56,269 nt of DNA, from assembly GCA_045537575.1 (NCBI GenBank), contig JAZSPU010000043.1, positions 1 through 56,269 on the forward strand, given 5' to 3'. Of the stretch, positions 1 through 8,114 are shown piece after piece. Position 1 is the stretch's first letter; every line of letters begins with the position of its first letter. The notes under the pieces are model-generated. The model ran no database searches. It was not told where the DNA came from and was given only the letters and a program-made list of their open reading frames with translations. Both the position numbers and the translations under genes were made by a program. This DNA is from SIG607 sp045537575 (GTDB lineage Bacteria > Bacillota > Clostridia > Oscillospirales > Acutalibacteraceae).

Positions 1-103
1 CGGTGGCTAAAAGTGTATGTCGCGAAAGAATACCGCAGTAAGCGATACAGAACTGTACCATAAGTTCTTTCTTGGCGTCGTGTGCAATTAAGGCAATATT
101 CAT
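1..103 (-). CDS. mgsA: methylglyoxal synthase (partial, C-terminus outside window)
   Basis: Translating the minus strand from an ATG at 103 gives MNIALIAHDAKKELMVQF and about 16 more residues, the conserved start of methylglyoxal synthase, which converts dihydroxyacetone phosphate to methylglyoxal and phosphate in the cytosol. Only about 34 codons are in the window, so the catalytic Asp and His residues cannot be checked. An AGAGAGG ribosome binding site precedes the start, and the gene begins 24 bp after the minD-like gene, as the last visible member of the polA-to-mgsA run. mgsA next to mreBCD/PBP2/minD is a common Clostridia arrangement. The function is a family assignment from the N-terminus only. 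Confidence 0.85.
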   Translation of the reverse strand, partial: MNIALIAHDAKKELMVQFCIAYCGILSRHTLLAT

Positions 104-127
104 AGTATTACATCCTCTCTTAGTATT

Positions 128-862
128 TTATATTTTCTTCGCTTTGGGCAGAGGAATATCCTCGCCGTAAAGACGTTTTATTATTCTGTCAATAGCTTTT
201 ATGCTTCTGCCTTTTTTGCAAAGCTTACCCTTTGCCTGAGCAAGAGGCAGATTTATGTCATTTGGTATAATACCGATAAGACGGATTCGTGAAGAATCAA
301 TAATATCATCAATACCGCTGTATATTCCGCTTTTAATAAAGGAATATTCAAAACGGTTGATTATAAGTCGGTTATGCACCTTAGAATTTTTATAGAGACT
401 GTCAGCCATAAAACCGGCATCCCTTATACTTACAGGATCGGGGCCTGTAACGGTTATAAAACGTGTAGTGTCGGGCATCTGTTTATAAAGACGCATATCA
501 ATTCCTGCAGGAAAATCAACAAAAACCGCGTCAAATTCATTAGCCAGTTTTCTGATTAGCTCCCCAAAGGCTTCTTCATTTATCATATCTCGGGAAGAAG
601 GGGCAGCCAGAAGATAAAGATTTTCTCTTTCGGGAATTTTATACAGAGCATCAAAAAGGTCTTCGCCCTTTAAAACATCGGAAATATCGAGCAGTATATC
701 CTCGCTTACGCCAAGCATAACGTCAAGGCATCTAAGACCTTCGTCAAGGTCTATAAGAACCACCTTTTTGCCTAGCTTTTCTGCTGCTGCCGCAAGGCTA
801 GAGGCAACGGTAGATTTACCGACACCGCCTTTACCCGAGGTAATGGCAAAAACATTATTCAT
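128..862 (-). CDS. minD: MinD-like P-loop ATPase (septum-site determining family)
   Basis: A 244-residue deviant Walker A ATPase: GKGGVGKS near residue 11, with the signature first lysine of the MinD/ParA/Mrp group, then a LIDLDEGLR segment and a VDFPAG Walker B-like segment. MinD dimers bind the membrane and position MinC to block polar septation. The open frame extends to a GTG at 874, but that GTG lies inside the GGAGGTGA ribosome binding site, and the ATG at 862 is 8 bp downstream of it, so I use 862. The C-terminus is basic (PLPKAKKI) but lacks a clear long amphipathic targeting helix. Neither minC nor minE lies beside it, which is unusual for this neighbourhood. It could be a divergent MinD or another ParA-type ATPase; MinD is favoured by context. 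Confidence 0.85.
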   Translation of the reverse strand: MNNVFAITSGKGGVGKSTVASSLAAAAEKLGKKVVLIDLDEGLRCLDVMLGVSEDILLDISDVLKGEDLFDALYKIPERENLYLLAAPSSRDMINEEAFGELIRKLANEFDAVFVDFPAGIDMRLYKQMPDTTRFITVTGPDPVSIRDAGFMADSLYKNSKVHNRLIINRFEYSFIKSGIYSGIDDIIDSSRIRLIGIIPNDINLPLAQAKGKLCKKGRSIKAIDRIIKRLYGEDIPLPKAKKI

Positions 863-923
863 AAAGGGCTTCACCTCCGTTTTTTTCGATAGCCATTATA
901 TCATAACGGCTATATGTTGTCAA

Positions 924-2888
924 TTATCTTAAAGGGGTATAATTGGGAGCATCGTCAACCGATTTTTCTCCCGAGAAGAAATATGCATCAAGCGCCGCTT
1001 TAACAATACTACCTGCGGCAAAGCCTGAATTACCGTGCTCTAAAACAACGGCAATGGCAATTTCGGGATTATCAAAGGGAGCAAAGGCAATAAATACACT
1101 GTGGTCAATACCTGCGTTCTGGCTGGTACCGGTTTTACCGCCCACCTTTATGGCGTAATCAGAAAATACGCTGCTTCCCGTACCGTCTTCGGTAACCGAA
1201 AGCATACCCTTTTTAACAGCGGTTAGGGCAGTATCGCTTATTTTAATCTGCTCTACTGCTTCGCCTTTAGAGGAAAGATAGGTTTCCTTCAGGTCATAGG
1301 AAACAACGCTGTTAATAAGTTTTGCCTTGTATCTAGTTCCGCCGTTGGCGAGGGTAGAGGTATAAACGGCAAGCTGCAGAGGTGTAAAGGCGTTTTTCTG
1401 TCCAATGGATATCTGCAAGGTGTCACCGCTGCCTTCATTTACGTCGGCAAGAATACCTGCGCTGTCGGAAATTTCAACACCCGTTAAAGAACCAAGACCG
1501 AAGGAGCTGAAATAATTGGTCAGTTTTGTGGCGCCGACACGTCTGCCCGTTTCAAAGAAATAGTAGTTACAAGATTTTGCAAGTGCGGTAGTAAGTCCGA
1601 TGGAGCCGTGTACCTTCATACAGGAAGGGGTATAATCGTGGAAATATTTATACTTACCCTGACAGGTGATGTATTCAGCGGGGTTTAAAACAGAATTATC
1701 AATACCCGCAATGGCAACAAGGGGCTTTATGGTAGAGCCTATAGGATAAATACCCTGAAAAGCTCGGTTGATAAGAGGATTGTTGGGAGCATCAAGAAGC
1801 GACTGATAATCCTCGGAATAGGTCTTCATATCAAAGGTGGGATGATTTGCAGAGGCATAAATTGCCCCTGTCTTTACATTCATAACTACCGCCGCGCCGC
1901 CGGTACAATGGCCGCCGCCGGCATTTAGATTTACTATTGTGTCGCTGAGAGCCGATTGAACGTTATCCTGAATGGCTTTATCAAGATTTAGAATAACCGT
2001 TTTTCCCGGAATGGGTTCTTTTGTTATAACGCTGTCTATTACATTTCCCTGTTCGTCTATATAATAGGTAATTTCACCGTCGGTTCCGTGAAGGGTTTCT
2101 TCGGCATAGGATTCAATACCGCTTTTGCCTACTTTATCGTTATAGGAATAGCCTTTGTCCTTAAGCTCTTCCCATTCCTCTGCATAAATTGAGCCTACGT
2201 TACCAATCAGATGGGGGGCAAGGTCGGTATCTACGTATTCTCTAAAGGGTACCGTTTCCACCGTAATGCCGTCAAGCAGAAAACGAGCTTCGCTTACCTT
2301 CTGCATAACAAAATCGGGAACGTCTTCGGCAAAAATATAGGGGTTGGCTATGGAAAAATCCATTGCAGTCATACTGTAGCGAACACCCATAATAATACGC
2401 GCTTCCTCTTTTGAGTAGGAGGATAAATCATAGGTTTCGGTAAGCTTTGTGAAAACGTTGTCGCTTGTAGCATAATGTGCAAGACCTATGGAACTGAGAA
2501 AACTATCTTTAATCTCTTCGGTGTAGCCGTAAGGCGCGGTTTTTGAAAGGGGAAGCTTGTCTGTCCACTCAGTTTCGCTTTCCGAAAGATAGTTGCACAG
2601 CACCAAAATGGTGTCATTAAGCTTTTCCTTGTTTATATATGCACTGTTAAAGACGATGTTATATCCCTCGCGGTTTACGGCAATCTCTCTGCCGCAACTG
2701 TCAAGAATTTCTCCTCGGGGCGCCTTTAAGACAGCGGTACGCATTGTAACACCGTCGGTTCTCGTTATATATTTATCTGCATTAACTACACCTAAAGAAA
2801 AAAGCCTTATGCTGCTTACAGCAATAATCAAAGCAAGGAAATATGCAAGAGCATTTATTCTCACGTTTTTATTCTTGGCAAATGGCAA
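924..2888 (-). CDS. mrdA: penicillin-binding protein 2, class B peptidoglycan transpeptidase
   Basis: About 654 residues, typical for PBP2, the D,D-transpeptidase of the elongasome that cross-links peptidoglycan during lateral wall growth. There is one N-terminal membrane helix (about residues 15-35), a dimerisation/pedestal region with the EILD motif of class B PBPs, and a transpeptidase domain with all three motifs: STIK (catalytic Ser near residue 385), SCN, and KTGT near residue 585. The longest frame starts at a GTG at 2897, but this GTG is part of the AGAGGTG Shine-Dalgarno. The TTG at 2888 has ideal 6-bp spacing, so I prefer it; translation could also begin at the GTG. It lies just after mreD and shares its operon. 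Confidence 0.93.
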   Translation of the reverse strand: MPFAKNKNVRINALAYFLALIIAVSSIRLFSLGVVNADKYITRTDGVTMRTAVLKAPRGEILDSCGREIAVNREGYNIVFNSAYINKEKLNDTILVLCNYLSESETEWTDKLPLSKTAPYGYTEEIKDSFLSSIGLAHYATSDNVFTKLTETYDLSSYSKEEARIIMGVRYSMTAMDFSIANPYIFAEDVPDFVMQKVSEARFLLDGITVETVPFREYVDTDLAPHLIGNVGSIYAEEWEELKDKGYSYNDKVGKSGIESYAEETLHGTDGEITYYIDEQGNVIDSVITKEPIPGKTVILNLDKAIQDNVQSALSDTIVNLNAGGGHCTGGAAVVMNVKTGAIYASANHPTFDMKTYSEDYQSLLDAPNNPLINRAFQGIYPIGSTIKPLVAIAGIDNSVLNPAEYITCQGKYKYFHDYTPSCMKVHGSIGLTTALAKSCNYYFFETGRRVGATKLTNYFSSFGLGSLTGVEISDSAGILADVNEGSGDTLQISIGQKNAFTPLQLAVYTSTLANGGTRYKAKLINSVVSYDLKETYLSSKGEAVEQIKISDTALTAVKKGMLSVTEDGTGSSVFSDYAIKVGGKTGTSQNAGIDHSVFIAFAPFDNPEIAIAVVLEHGNSGFAAGSIVKAALDAYFFSGEKSVDDAPNYTPLR

Positions 2889-2918
2889 GGGATTCACCTC
2901 TTTTCACAAATAATTTAA

Positions 2919-3422
2919 CTATTTTTTCTCTTTGTGCAACCTTTTTTCAAGGAAATAAAGGGGCACAATAAAAATAATGGTATATACGGCGCAGGGGGTT
3001 AAATTCCATAAAAGGTAGTAAACCTTTCCCTGAACGTCGGGAATAATGGCAACAAGAAGCCATTTTACTCCAAAATAACCTATCTCGCTAAGCAGAGTCA
3101 GAGCAATAGCGGCAGGCAGATTTCTATTAAAAATACGTTTTGCAAGAAGCCCTGCAATAAAGCCTATAAACATAAAGGCAAGGGTATTAAAAACTGAAGT
3201 GGAAGCGGCAACCGCATCCATGGCAAAGCCGCAACAAAGACCGAAAAGCAGTCCCGTCAGCTCATTATAAAACATTGCTACTGCCACAGTAATAGGCAAA
3301 AGTATTATGGGCGAAGCGCCCCTGATGGTTATGTCAATAAGTCCCGTATAGTGAAAAAGATAGACAAAAAAGGCTATTATTATTTCAATGTAAGGAACCT
3401 TTCGTTTTTTATCTATAAACAT
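2919..3422 (-). CDS. mreD: rod shape-determining protein MreD
   Basis: A 167-residue integral membrane protein with about five hydrophobic segments and a positively charged C-terminus (LEKRLHKEKK). Size, hydrophobicity and location directly after mreC identify it as MreD, the small membrane partner of MreC and the elongasome. Sequence conservation is low in this family, so context carries much of the call. The ATG at 3422 is 2 bp after the mreC stop, implying translational coupling. It is slightly shorter than many homologues but shows no break. Confidence 0.88.
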   Translation of the reverse strand: MFIDKKRKVPYIEIIIAFFVYLFHYTGLIDITIRGASPIILLPITVAVAMFYNELTGLLFGLCCGFAMDAVAASTSVFNTLAFMFIGFIAGLLAKRIFNRNLPAAIALTLLSEIGYFGVKWLLVAIIPDVQGKVYYLLWNLTPCAVYTIIFIVPLYFLEKRLHKEKK

Positions 3423-3424
3423 AG

Positions 3425-4285
3425 TTATTCACCAAGCTCGCTACCTAAAGCGCCCTGACCTTCAAACTTTGTTATTACCATAACCTTGTTTATATCAGTA
3501 AAATCCACAAAGGGTGTAACACTTGAATAAAGGGAAGAGGTATAGGTGTCGCTTTTTATGGTTTCAACCGTACCGATAAGAAGCCCTTGGGGGAAAAGTC
3601 CTTCGCCCGAGGTCACAACTGTATCGCCTACCGCAACCTGACAGTCGCGGGAAAGGTTATAAAGCTTAATTTTACCTTCGGCGGCAAAATCGGCAGTTCC
3701 CGAAATAATACCCGCATCCCCCGTTCTGCTATCAGATGCGCCTGCAACAATTTCGGGAGAAAGCAGAGTGGTAACCTTGCTTGTGGTAAGTCCAACCTTG
3801 CTGATGTATCCTACAAGACTGTTTCCCACAATAACAGGGTCATACTGCTTTATATCGTGGGTGCTTCCCTTGTTTATTACGAAGGATAAATAAAGGTCAT
3901 CCTTATCTACAGATATAAGTTTAGCATCACAAAATGTAAAATCGGGATTGTTGTCCTTTATTTCAAGATAATCTTTGTAAAATTCATTCTGTCTTAAGGT
4001 TTCGTCTAAATCTGCACTTTGTTTTCTTAAAGCATCGTTTTCTTCCTTTAATTTTTGATTTTCTAAAAGAAGCTCGTTGCCGTCATTATACTTTTTCTCT
4101 AGATTGTCAATTCCCCTTGAAATGCTTGTAGCAAGACTCTGAAAAGGGGCAATAATCGTGCCTATCAGTCCCGAACCGGGAGAAAGCACTCCGCCTATTA
4201 TTCTTATGGCTATTGATAGAGCAAGAACAGCGGCTATAACCGAAAGACAAATCCTGAATTTTTTAGTGCGCAGGAAAAAACGCAT
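3425..4285 (-). CDS. mreC: rod shape-determining protein MreC
   Basis: A 286-residue bitopic protein: short basic cytoplasmic tail, one membrane helix at about residues 12-32, a charged coiled coil at about 60-105 (LLLENQKLKEENDALRKQ), then the double beta-barrel periphery domain with the typical VGYISKVG and SGEGLFPQGLLIG stretches. MreC is the extracytoplasmic scaffold that activates PBP2/RodA in lateral wall synthesis. The start ATG has a GGAGAT ribosome binding site and lies 13 bp after mreB. Length and domain order match the family. Confidence 0.93.
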   Translation of the reverse strand: MRFFLRTKKFRICLSVIAAVLALSIAIRIIGGVLSPGSGLIGTIIAPFQSLATSISRGIDNLEKKYNDGNELLLENQKLKEENDALRKQSADLDETLRQNEFYKDYLEIKDNNPDFTFCDAKLISVDKDDLYLSFVINKGSTHDIKQYDPVIVGNSLVGYISKVGLTTSKVTTLLSPEIVAGASDSRTGDAGIISGTADFAAEGKIKLYNLSRDCQVAVGDTVVTSGEGLFPQGLLIGTVETIKSDTYTSSLYSSVTPFVDFTDINKVMVITKFEGQGALGSELGE

Positions 4286-4298
4286 AACAATTTATCTC

Positions 4299-5318
4299 CT
4301 ATCTGAAGCGTTTTCCGTGACGGAATACGTAATTTTCAAAACCGCTGCTGCCGTCAAGACGCTTAGCTGTGCCTAAAACAACGCAGTCAATGGGATTTTC
4401 AGCAACCTGAACGGGCATACCCGTTTCTCTTGAAATAAGCTCTGCAAGACCTCTGAGCATTGAGGTGCCGCCCGTAAGTGTAATACCGCGGTCAATTATG
4501 TCGGCAGAAAGCTCAGGGGGAGTTTTTTCAAGGGTGATACGCACCGTATCAACTATCTGTCTTATAACGTCTGCCATAGCATCTCTTACTTCAGCAGAGG
4601 AAATATCTATGTTCTTAGGAAGTCCGTCAACAAGGTTTCTGCCTCGTACCTCAATAACCTTTTCGTCCTCATAGGGAAGGGCAGAGCCGATTTCAATTTT
4701 AATCTGCTCGGCGGTGCGTTCGCCTATAAGAAGATTATGCTTACGCTTTACGTACTGAATAATAGCGCCGTCAAGGTCGTCTCCTGCCTGACGAAGTGAC
4801 TGACTGGTAACAATGTCACCAAGAGAAATTACCGCAACGTCGGTGGTACCGCCGCCGATATCGGCTACCATATTACCTGCTGCATCCCAAATGGGAAGAC
4901 CGGCGCCAACTGCTGCCGCCATAGGCTCTTCAATAAGGTCGATTTCAGCCGCGCCTGCAGTTTTTGCCGCATCGTAAACAGCGCGGCTTTCAACCTCGGT
5001 AACACCTGCAGGAATACAGATAACCATTCTTACACGGGAGAAAAGCGAACCCTTAAGGGCTTGGCTTATAAATCTTTTAAGCATTGCCGCCGTAACGTCG
5101 AAGTCGGCAATAACACCGTCCTTTAAAGGACGCACAGCAATAATTGAACCGGGAGTTCTTCCTATCATAGCCTTGGCTTCGCTGCCTACCGCTCTTACGG
5201 CATCGTTGCGCACGTCATAAGCAACAACAGAAGGCTCTCTCATAATTATTCCTTTACCTTTCACGCAAACCAGCGTGGTTGCGCTTCCAAGGTCAACACC
5301 TATATCTCTTGTAAACAT
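4299..5318 (-). CDS. mreB: rod shape-determining protein MreB (actin-like)
   Basis: A 339-residue bacterial actin. The N-terminus GVDLGSATTLV is the phosphate-1 loop, the central DIGGGTTDVAVISLG is phosphate-2, and GGTSMLRGL near the C-terminus is the adenosine-binding motif. MreB filaments under the membrane direct MreC, MreD, PBP2 and RodA movement. Firmicutes often carry paralogues (Mbl, MreBH); adjacency to mreC and mreD makes this the mreB proper. The ATG at 5318 has a GGGAG ribosome binding site about 9 bp upstream. The gene follows the lipid kinase by 14 bp and has no separate promoter that I can see. Confidence 0.96.
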   Translation of the reverse strand: MFTRDIGVDLGSATTLVCVKGKGIIMREPSVVAYDVRNDAVRAVGSEAKAMIGRTPGSIIAVRPLKDGVIADFDVTAAMLKRFISQALKGSLFSRVRMVICIPAGVTEVESRAVYDAAKTAGAAEIDLIEEPMAAAVGAGLPIWDAAGNMVADIGGGTTDVAVISLGDIVTSQSLRQAGDDLDGAIIQYVKRKHNLLIGERTAEQIKIEIGSALPYEDEKVIEVRGRNLVDGLPKNIDISSAEVRDAMADVIRQIVDTVRITLEKTPPELSADIIDRGITLTGGTSMLRGLAELISRETGMPVQVAENPIDCVVLGTAKRLDGSSGFENYVFRHGKRFR

Positions 5319-5332
5319 AATCTTTTTCTCCC

Positions 5333-6256
5333 TTATTTCTTTTCTATAGCAGGTACGTTTTTCTTATTTGCGGGAATAAGAAAATCAACAGCGGCATGAA
5401 GGTTTTCAATTTCTATTCTTTCTTTTGGAGCAATATGCTCACCGTCAAGGGTCCAGTCAACCTCTCCTGCGTTTTCAAAAACAACCTTTTTAGCTTGGAA
5501 AAATTCAATGCCTTTTGCTTTAAAATCCTTTGTAAGCAAAGCGGAAACAGCCGTTTGAAGCTCTATAATATTTGAAGGGTAACGAATAAGCAGTACTTCA
5601 AAAAGTCCGTCGCCAAGCTCTACTAAAGCCTCTTTATAGTGAACCACACCGCCTACAGACAAGGAATTTGAAACGGTACCGAAAATAAAGTCGCCTTCCA
5701 CCTCTTGTCCGTCGCAATTTACCTTTAAGTGAATGGGACGGATATTAACAAGAGTCTTTATTCCTTCAAAGAAATATGCTATTTTACCAAGCATATTTTT
5801 GGCTGCCTGAGGCGCTGAGTAGGAGGCTTCGGTAAAGGCGCCGAAGGAAGCGGTATATGAAAAATAATGGTCACCGAACTTGCCTATATCAAGGGGAACA
5901 AGATTATCGTCAAGAAGGTCAAGGGCAGCCTTTTTCATATTACGGGAAATTTTAAGACCTGACGACCATTCGTTAAGGGTACCTGCAGGAATGTAGCCAA
6001 GCTTAAATTTATTTTCATTCTGCATAAGACCTGTGATAACCTCGTTAAGAGTTCCGTCACCGCCGCAGCATACAACCGTTTCATAATCGCTTGAAAGGGC
6101 TGCTGTCTGAAGGGTAGCGTCCCCTCTGTCTGCAGTAAGATGAACGGTAACGTCATATCCGCCGTCGGAAAAAACCTGAACTATGGGGTAAAGCTGAGTT
6201 TTTATTTTTCCCGTACCCGAACAAGGATTTGCAATTAAATAAAGCTTCTTTTTCAT
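5333..6256 (-). CDS. diacylglycerol kinase-family lipid kinase (YegS/DgkB/BmrU type)
   Basis: A 307-residue soluble kinase with the GGDGTLNEV motif near residue 64, which binds the nucleotide phosphates, and the N-terminal IANPCSGTGK loop. Family members phosphorylate diacylglycerol or related lipids to recycle lipid headgroup by-products. The longest frame opens with a GTG at 6265 overlapping the tsaD stop, but the ATG at 6256 has a strong AAGGTGA site 6 bp away and gives the expected MKKKLYLIANP start. The exact lipid substrate cannot be read from sequence: DgkB-like and YegS-like members look alike at this level. Placement between tsaD and mreB suggests co-expression with the envelope genes. 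Confidence 0.85.
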   Translation of the reverse strand: MKKKLYLIANPCSGTGKIKTQLYPIVQVFSDGGYDVTVHLTADRGDATLQTAALSSDYETVVCCGGDGTLNEVITGLMQNENKFKLGYIPAGTLNEWSSGLKISRNMKKAALDLLDDNLVPLDIGKFGDHYFSYTASFGAFTEASYSAPQAAKNMLGKIAYFFEGIKTLVNIRPIHLKVNCDGQEVEGDFIFGTVSNSLSVGGVVHYKEALVELGDGLFEVLLIRYPSNIIELQTAVSALLTKDFKAKGIEFFQAKKVVFENAGEVDWTLDGEHIAPKERIEIENLHAAVDFLIPANKKNVPAIEKK

Positions 6257-6261
6257 AATTT

Positions 6262-7269
6262 TCACCTTAAATCAATGGGCATTGTAGCCGTAGCATTAAG
6301 AGATACGTCGGCGGTATTTCCTGCTTTATATTCGTAAAAAGCCTGAATACCCACCATAGCGGCATTATCACCGCAATATTTTAAAAGGGGAGTATAAAAC
6401 TCATATCCTCTTTTTTTACATTCTTCTTCAAAACGGCTTCGCAGTTCGCTGTTTGCCGAAACACCGCCTGCAAGAACGATTTTTTTAAAATTCCTTTCCT
6501 TTGCCGCCAAAAAGGTTTTGTCAATAAGTATATCGCAAACCTTTTTTCTAAGGGTTGCGCACAAAACGGGAACGTCAATATCAAGCCCCTTTTGCTTATT
6601 GTTATGAATTAAATTTATAACAGCCGTTTTAAGTCCCGAAAAACTGAAATCATAAGGATCGCCGTTTATTTTAGGGGTTGGAAGGGGGTAACGGACGGTG
6701 TCGGGGACAGAGGCAATTTTATCAAGATTTACTCCGCCCGGATAATCCAGTCCCATAGCCCTTGCGGCTTTATCGAAGCATTCGCCCGCCGCATCGTCAA
6801 GGGTGCGTCCTATAATAGAAAAGTCGGTATAGTCCTTAACCTCGCATAAAACAGTATTTCCGCCCGAAACGGTAAGGCACAAAAAGGGTGGCTTTAAATC
6901 GGGATTAGAAATATAATTTGCCGCAATGTGACTTCTTAAATGATGAACCGCAATAAGAGGCTTATTCAGTGTCAGACTCAGCCCCTTTGCAAAGTTAACT
7001 CCCGTAAGCAAAGCACCGATAAGACCGGGATAGGCGGTAACGGCAACGGCATCAATGTCCGAAAAGCTAACCCCTGCCGTATCTATTGCTTCCTTTACTA
7101 CGGCGGCAATGTTTTCACAGTGCCTACGAGAAGCAATTTCGGGAACAACGCCACCGTAAATACGGTGCTCGTCAATTTGGGTTGATATTATATTTGAAAG
7201 CACGTCTCTTTCTCTTGTGACAGCAGATGAAGTTTCGTCACAGGAGGATTCGATACTTAAAATAAGCAT
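6262..7269 (-). CDS. tsaD: tRNA N6-adenosine threonylcarbamoyltransferase TsaD
   Basis: A 335-residue ASKHA-fold protein beginning ILSIESSCDETS, with the metal-binding HLRSH (HxxxH) motif near residue 111, VSGGNT near 135 and a C-terminal CGDNAAM segment containing the last metal-ligand Asp. TsaD transfers threonylcarbamoyl from its AMP intermediate to A37 of ANN-decoding tRNAs (t6A), working with TsaB and TsaE. Those two partners are not in the window; a RimI-like domain, usually encoded between tsaB and tsaD, is fused in the gene directly upstream. Start ATG at 7269 is 2 bp after the upstream stop, so the pair is almost certainly co-translated. Confidence 0.96.
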   Translation of the reverse strand: MLILSIESSCDETSSAVTRERDVLSNIISTQIDEHRIYGGVVPEIASRRHCENIAAVVKEAIDTAGVSFSDIDAVAVTAYPGLIGALLTGVNFAKGLSLTLNKPLIAVHHLRSHIAANYISNPDLKPPFLCLTVSGGNTVLCEVKDYTDFSIIGRTLDDAAGECFDKAARAMGLDYPGGVNLDKIASVPDTVRYPLPTPKINGDPYDFSFSGLKTAVINLIHNNKQKGLDIDVPVLCATLRKKVCDILIDKTFLAAKERNFKKIVLAGGVSANSELRSRFEEECKKRGYEFYTPLLKYCGDNAAMVGIQAFYEYKAGNTADVSLNATATMPIDLR

Positions 7270-7271
7270 TA

Positions 7272-8111
7272 CTAAAACCTTCTTGTCAGTATTATGGCAT
7301 CCTCTGTGGGATTTTTATAATAATTCTTTCTTCTGCCTTCTTCTTTAAAGCCAAAGGAAGAATAAAGATTTTTTGCGGGGGTGTTGCTAACGCGTACTTC
7401 AAGGGAGATAAAGGCAAGTCCTTTTAAAAGGGCATAATCCATAATTTCTTTTAAAAGCGCTTTACCGATACCCCGTCTTCTGCTTTCCTTTAAAACGGCG
7501 ATATTGTTTATATAGCCTTCGTCCAAGGATTCATAAAGACTTAAATAGCCTAAAAGTTTACCCTTTTCCCTTATGCCTATAAAGGTGTTGCCGTTTTTCA
7601 TCGACTCCCTTATGCTGTTTACACTCCAAGGTTCAGAAAAACATTCCTTTTCGATAAAGGCGATTTCCCCTGCATCATTTTCACTTAAATATTCAGCCGT
7701 AAAGCTATCCTTTTTAAAAATTAAATCAATAGCTGAAAATATTTCGTCGCGGCATTTTCTGTAAGCGGATAAATCCTGCCCAAAGGGATCGCTTATACCC
7801 TTTTCAGTTAGTAAAAAAAGCTTTTCCTCGCTAACCCCTGCTGATACAAGGGTTGCCTTGTGGGAGGGAGTCATACAGTAAATTCTGTGGGCATTGTTAA
7901 CGTCCTCAAGGGTTACGTTATGGGAGATATGACCGTTTGCGTCAATTCCTGCTTCATAAAGCACCGCTTTCGAATTTTCGCTTATTTCACTGCCGTTAGT
8001 AAAAAGCCCTGCGCTGTTTGCCTTTATACCGTCTAAATTAAGACTGTTAAGATAATAGTGCGCCATAGGGGAACGGCAGGTATTTCCTGTGCAAATAAAA
8101 AGTACGTTCAT
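7272..8111 (-). CDS. fusion: low-molecular-weight (arginine-type?) phosphatase + RimI-like N-acetyltransferase
   Basis: One uninterrupted 279-residue frame holds two enzymes. Residues 1 to about 132 are a low-molecular-weight phosphatase: the P-loop CTGNTCRS (Cx5RS) at residues 7-14 and a C-terminal SDPFGQD general-acid loop. The Thr within the loop matches the protein-arginine phosphatase YwlE rather than typical tyrosine phosphatases; that specificity is inferred. Residues about 138-279 are a GNAT domain with the acetyl-CoA motif RRRGIGKALL and the family ending seen in RimI, which acetylates the N-terminal Ala of ribosomal protein S18. The junction is short, with no stop or frameshift. It sits between polA and tsaD with 2-3 bp gaps. 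RimI beside tsaD is normal; the phosphatase fusion is the unusual part. Confidence 0.88.
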   Translation of the reverse strand: MNVLFICTGNTCRSPMAHYYLNSLNLDGIKANSAGLFTNGSEISENSKAVLYEAGIDANGHISHNVTLEDVNNAHRIYCMTPSHKATLVSAGVSEEKLFLLTEKGISDPFGQDLSAYRKCRDEIFSAIDLIFKKDSFTAEYLSENDAGEIAFIEKECFSEPWSVNSIRESMKNGNTFIGIREKGKLLGYLSLYESLDEGYINNIAVLKESRRRGIGKALLKEIMDYALLKGLAFISLEVRVSNTPAKNLYSSFGFKEEGRRKNYYKNPTEDAIILTRRF

Positions 8112-8114
8112 AGT

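Noticed and set aside
128..874. GTG at 874 as the minD start
   Set aside because: It is part of the GGAGGTGA ribosome binding site; the ATG at 862 is correctly spaced.
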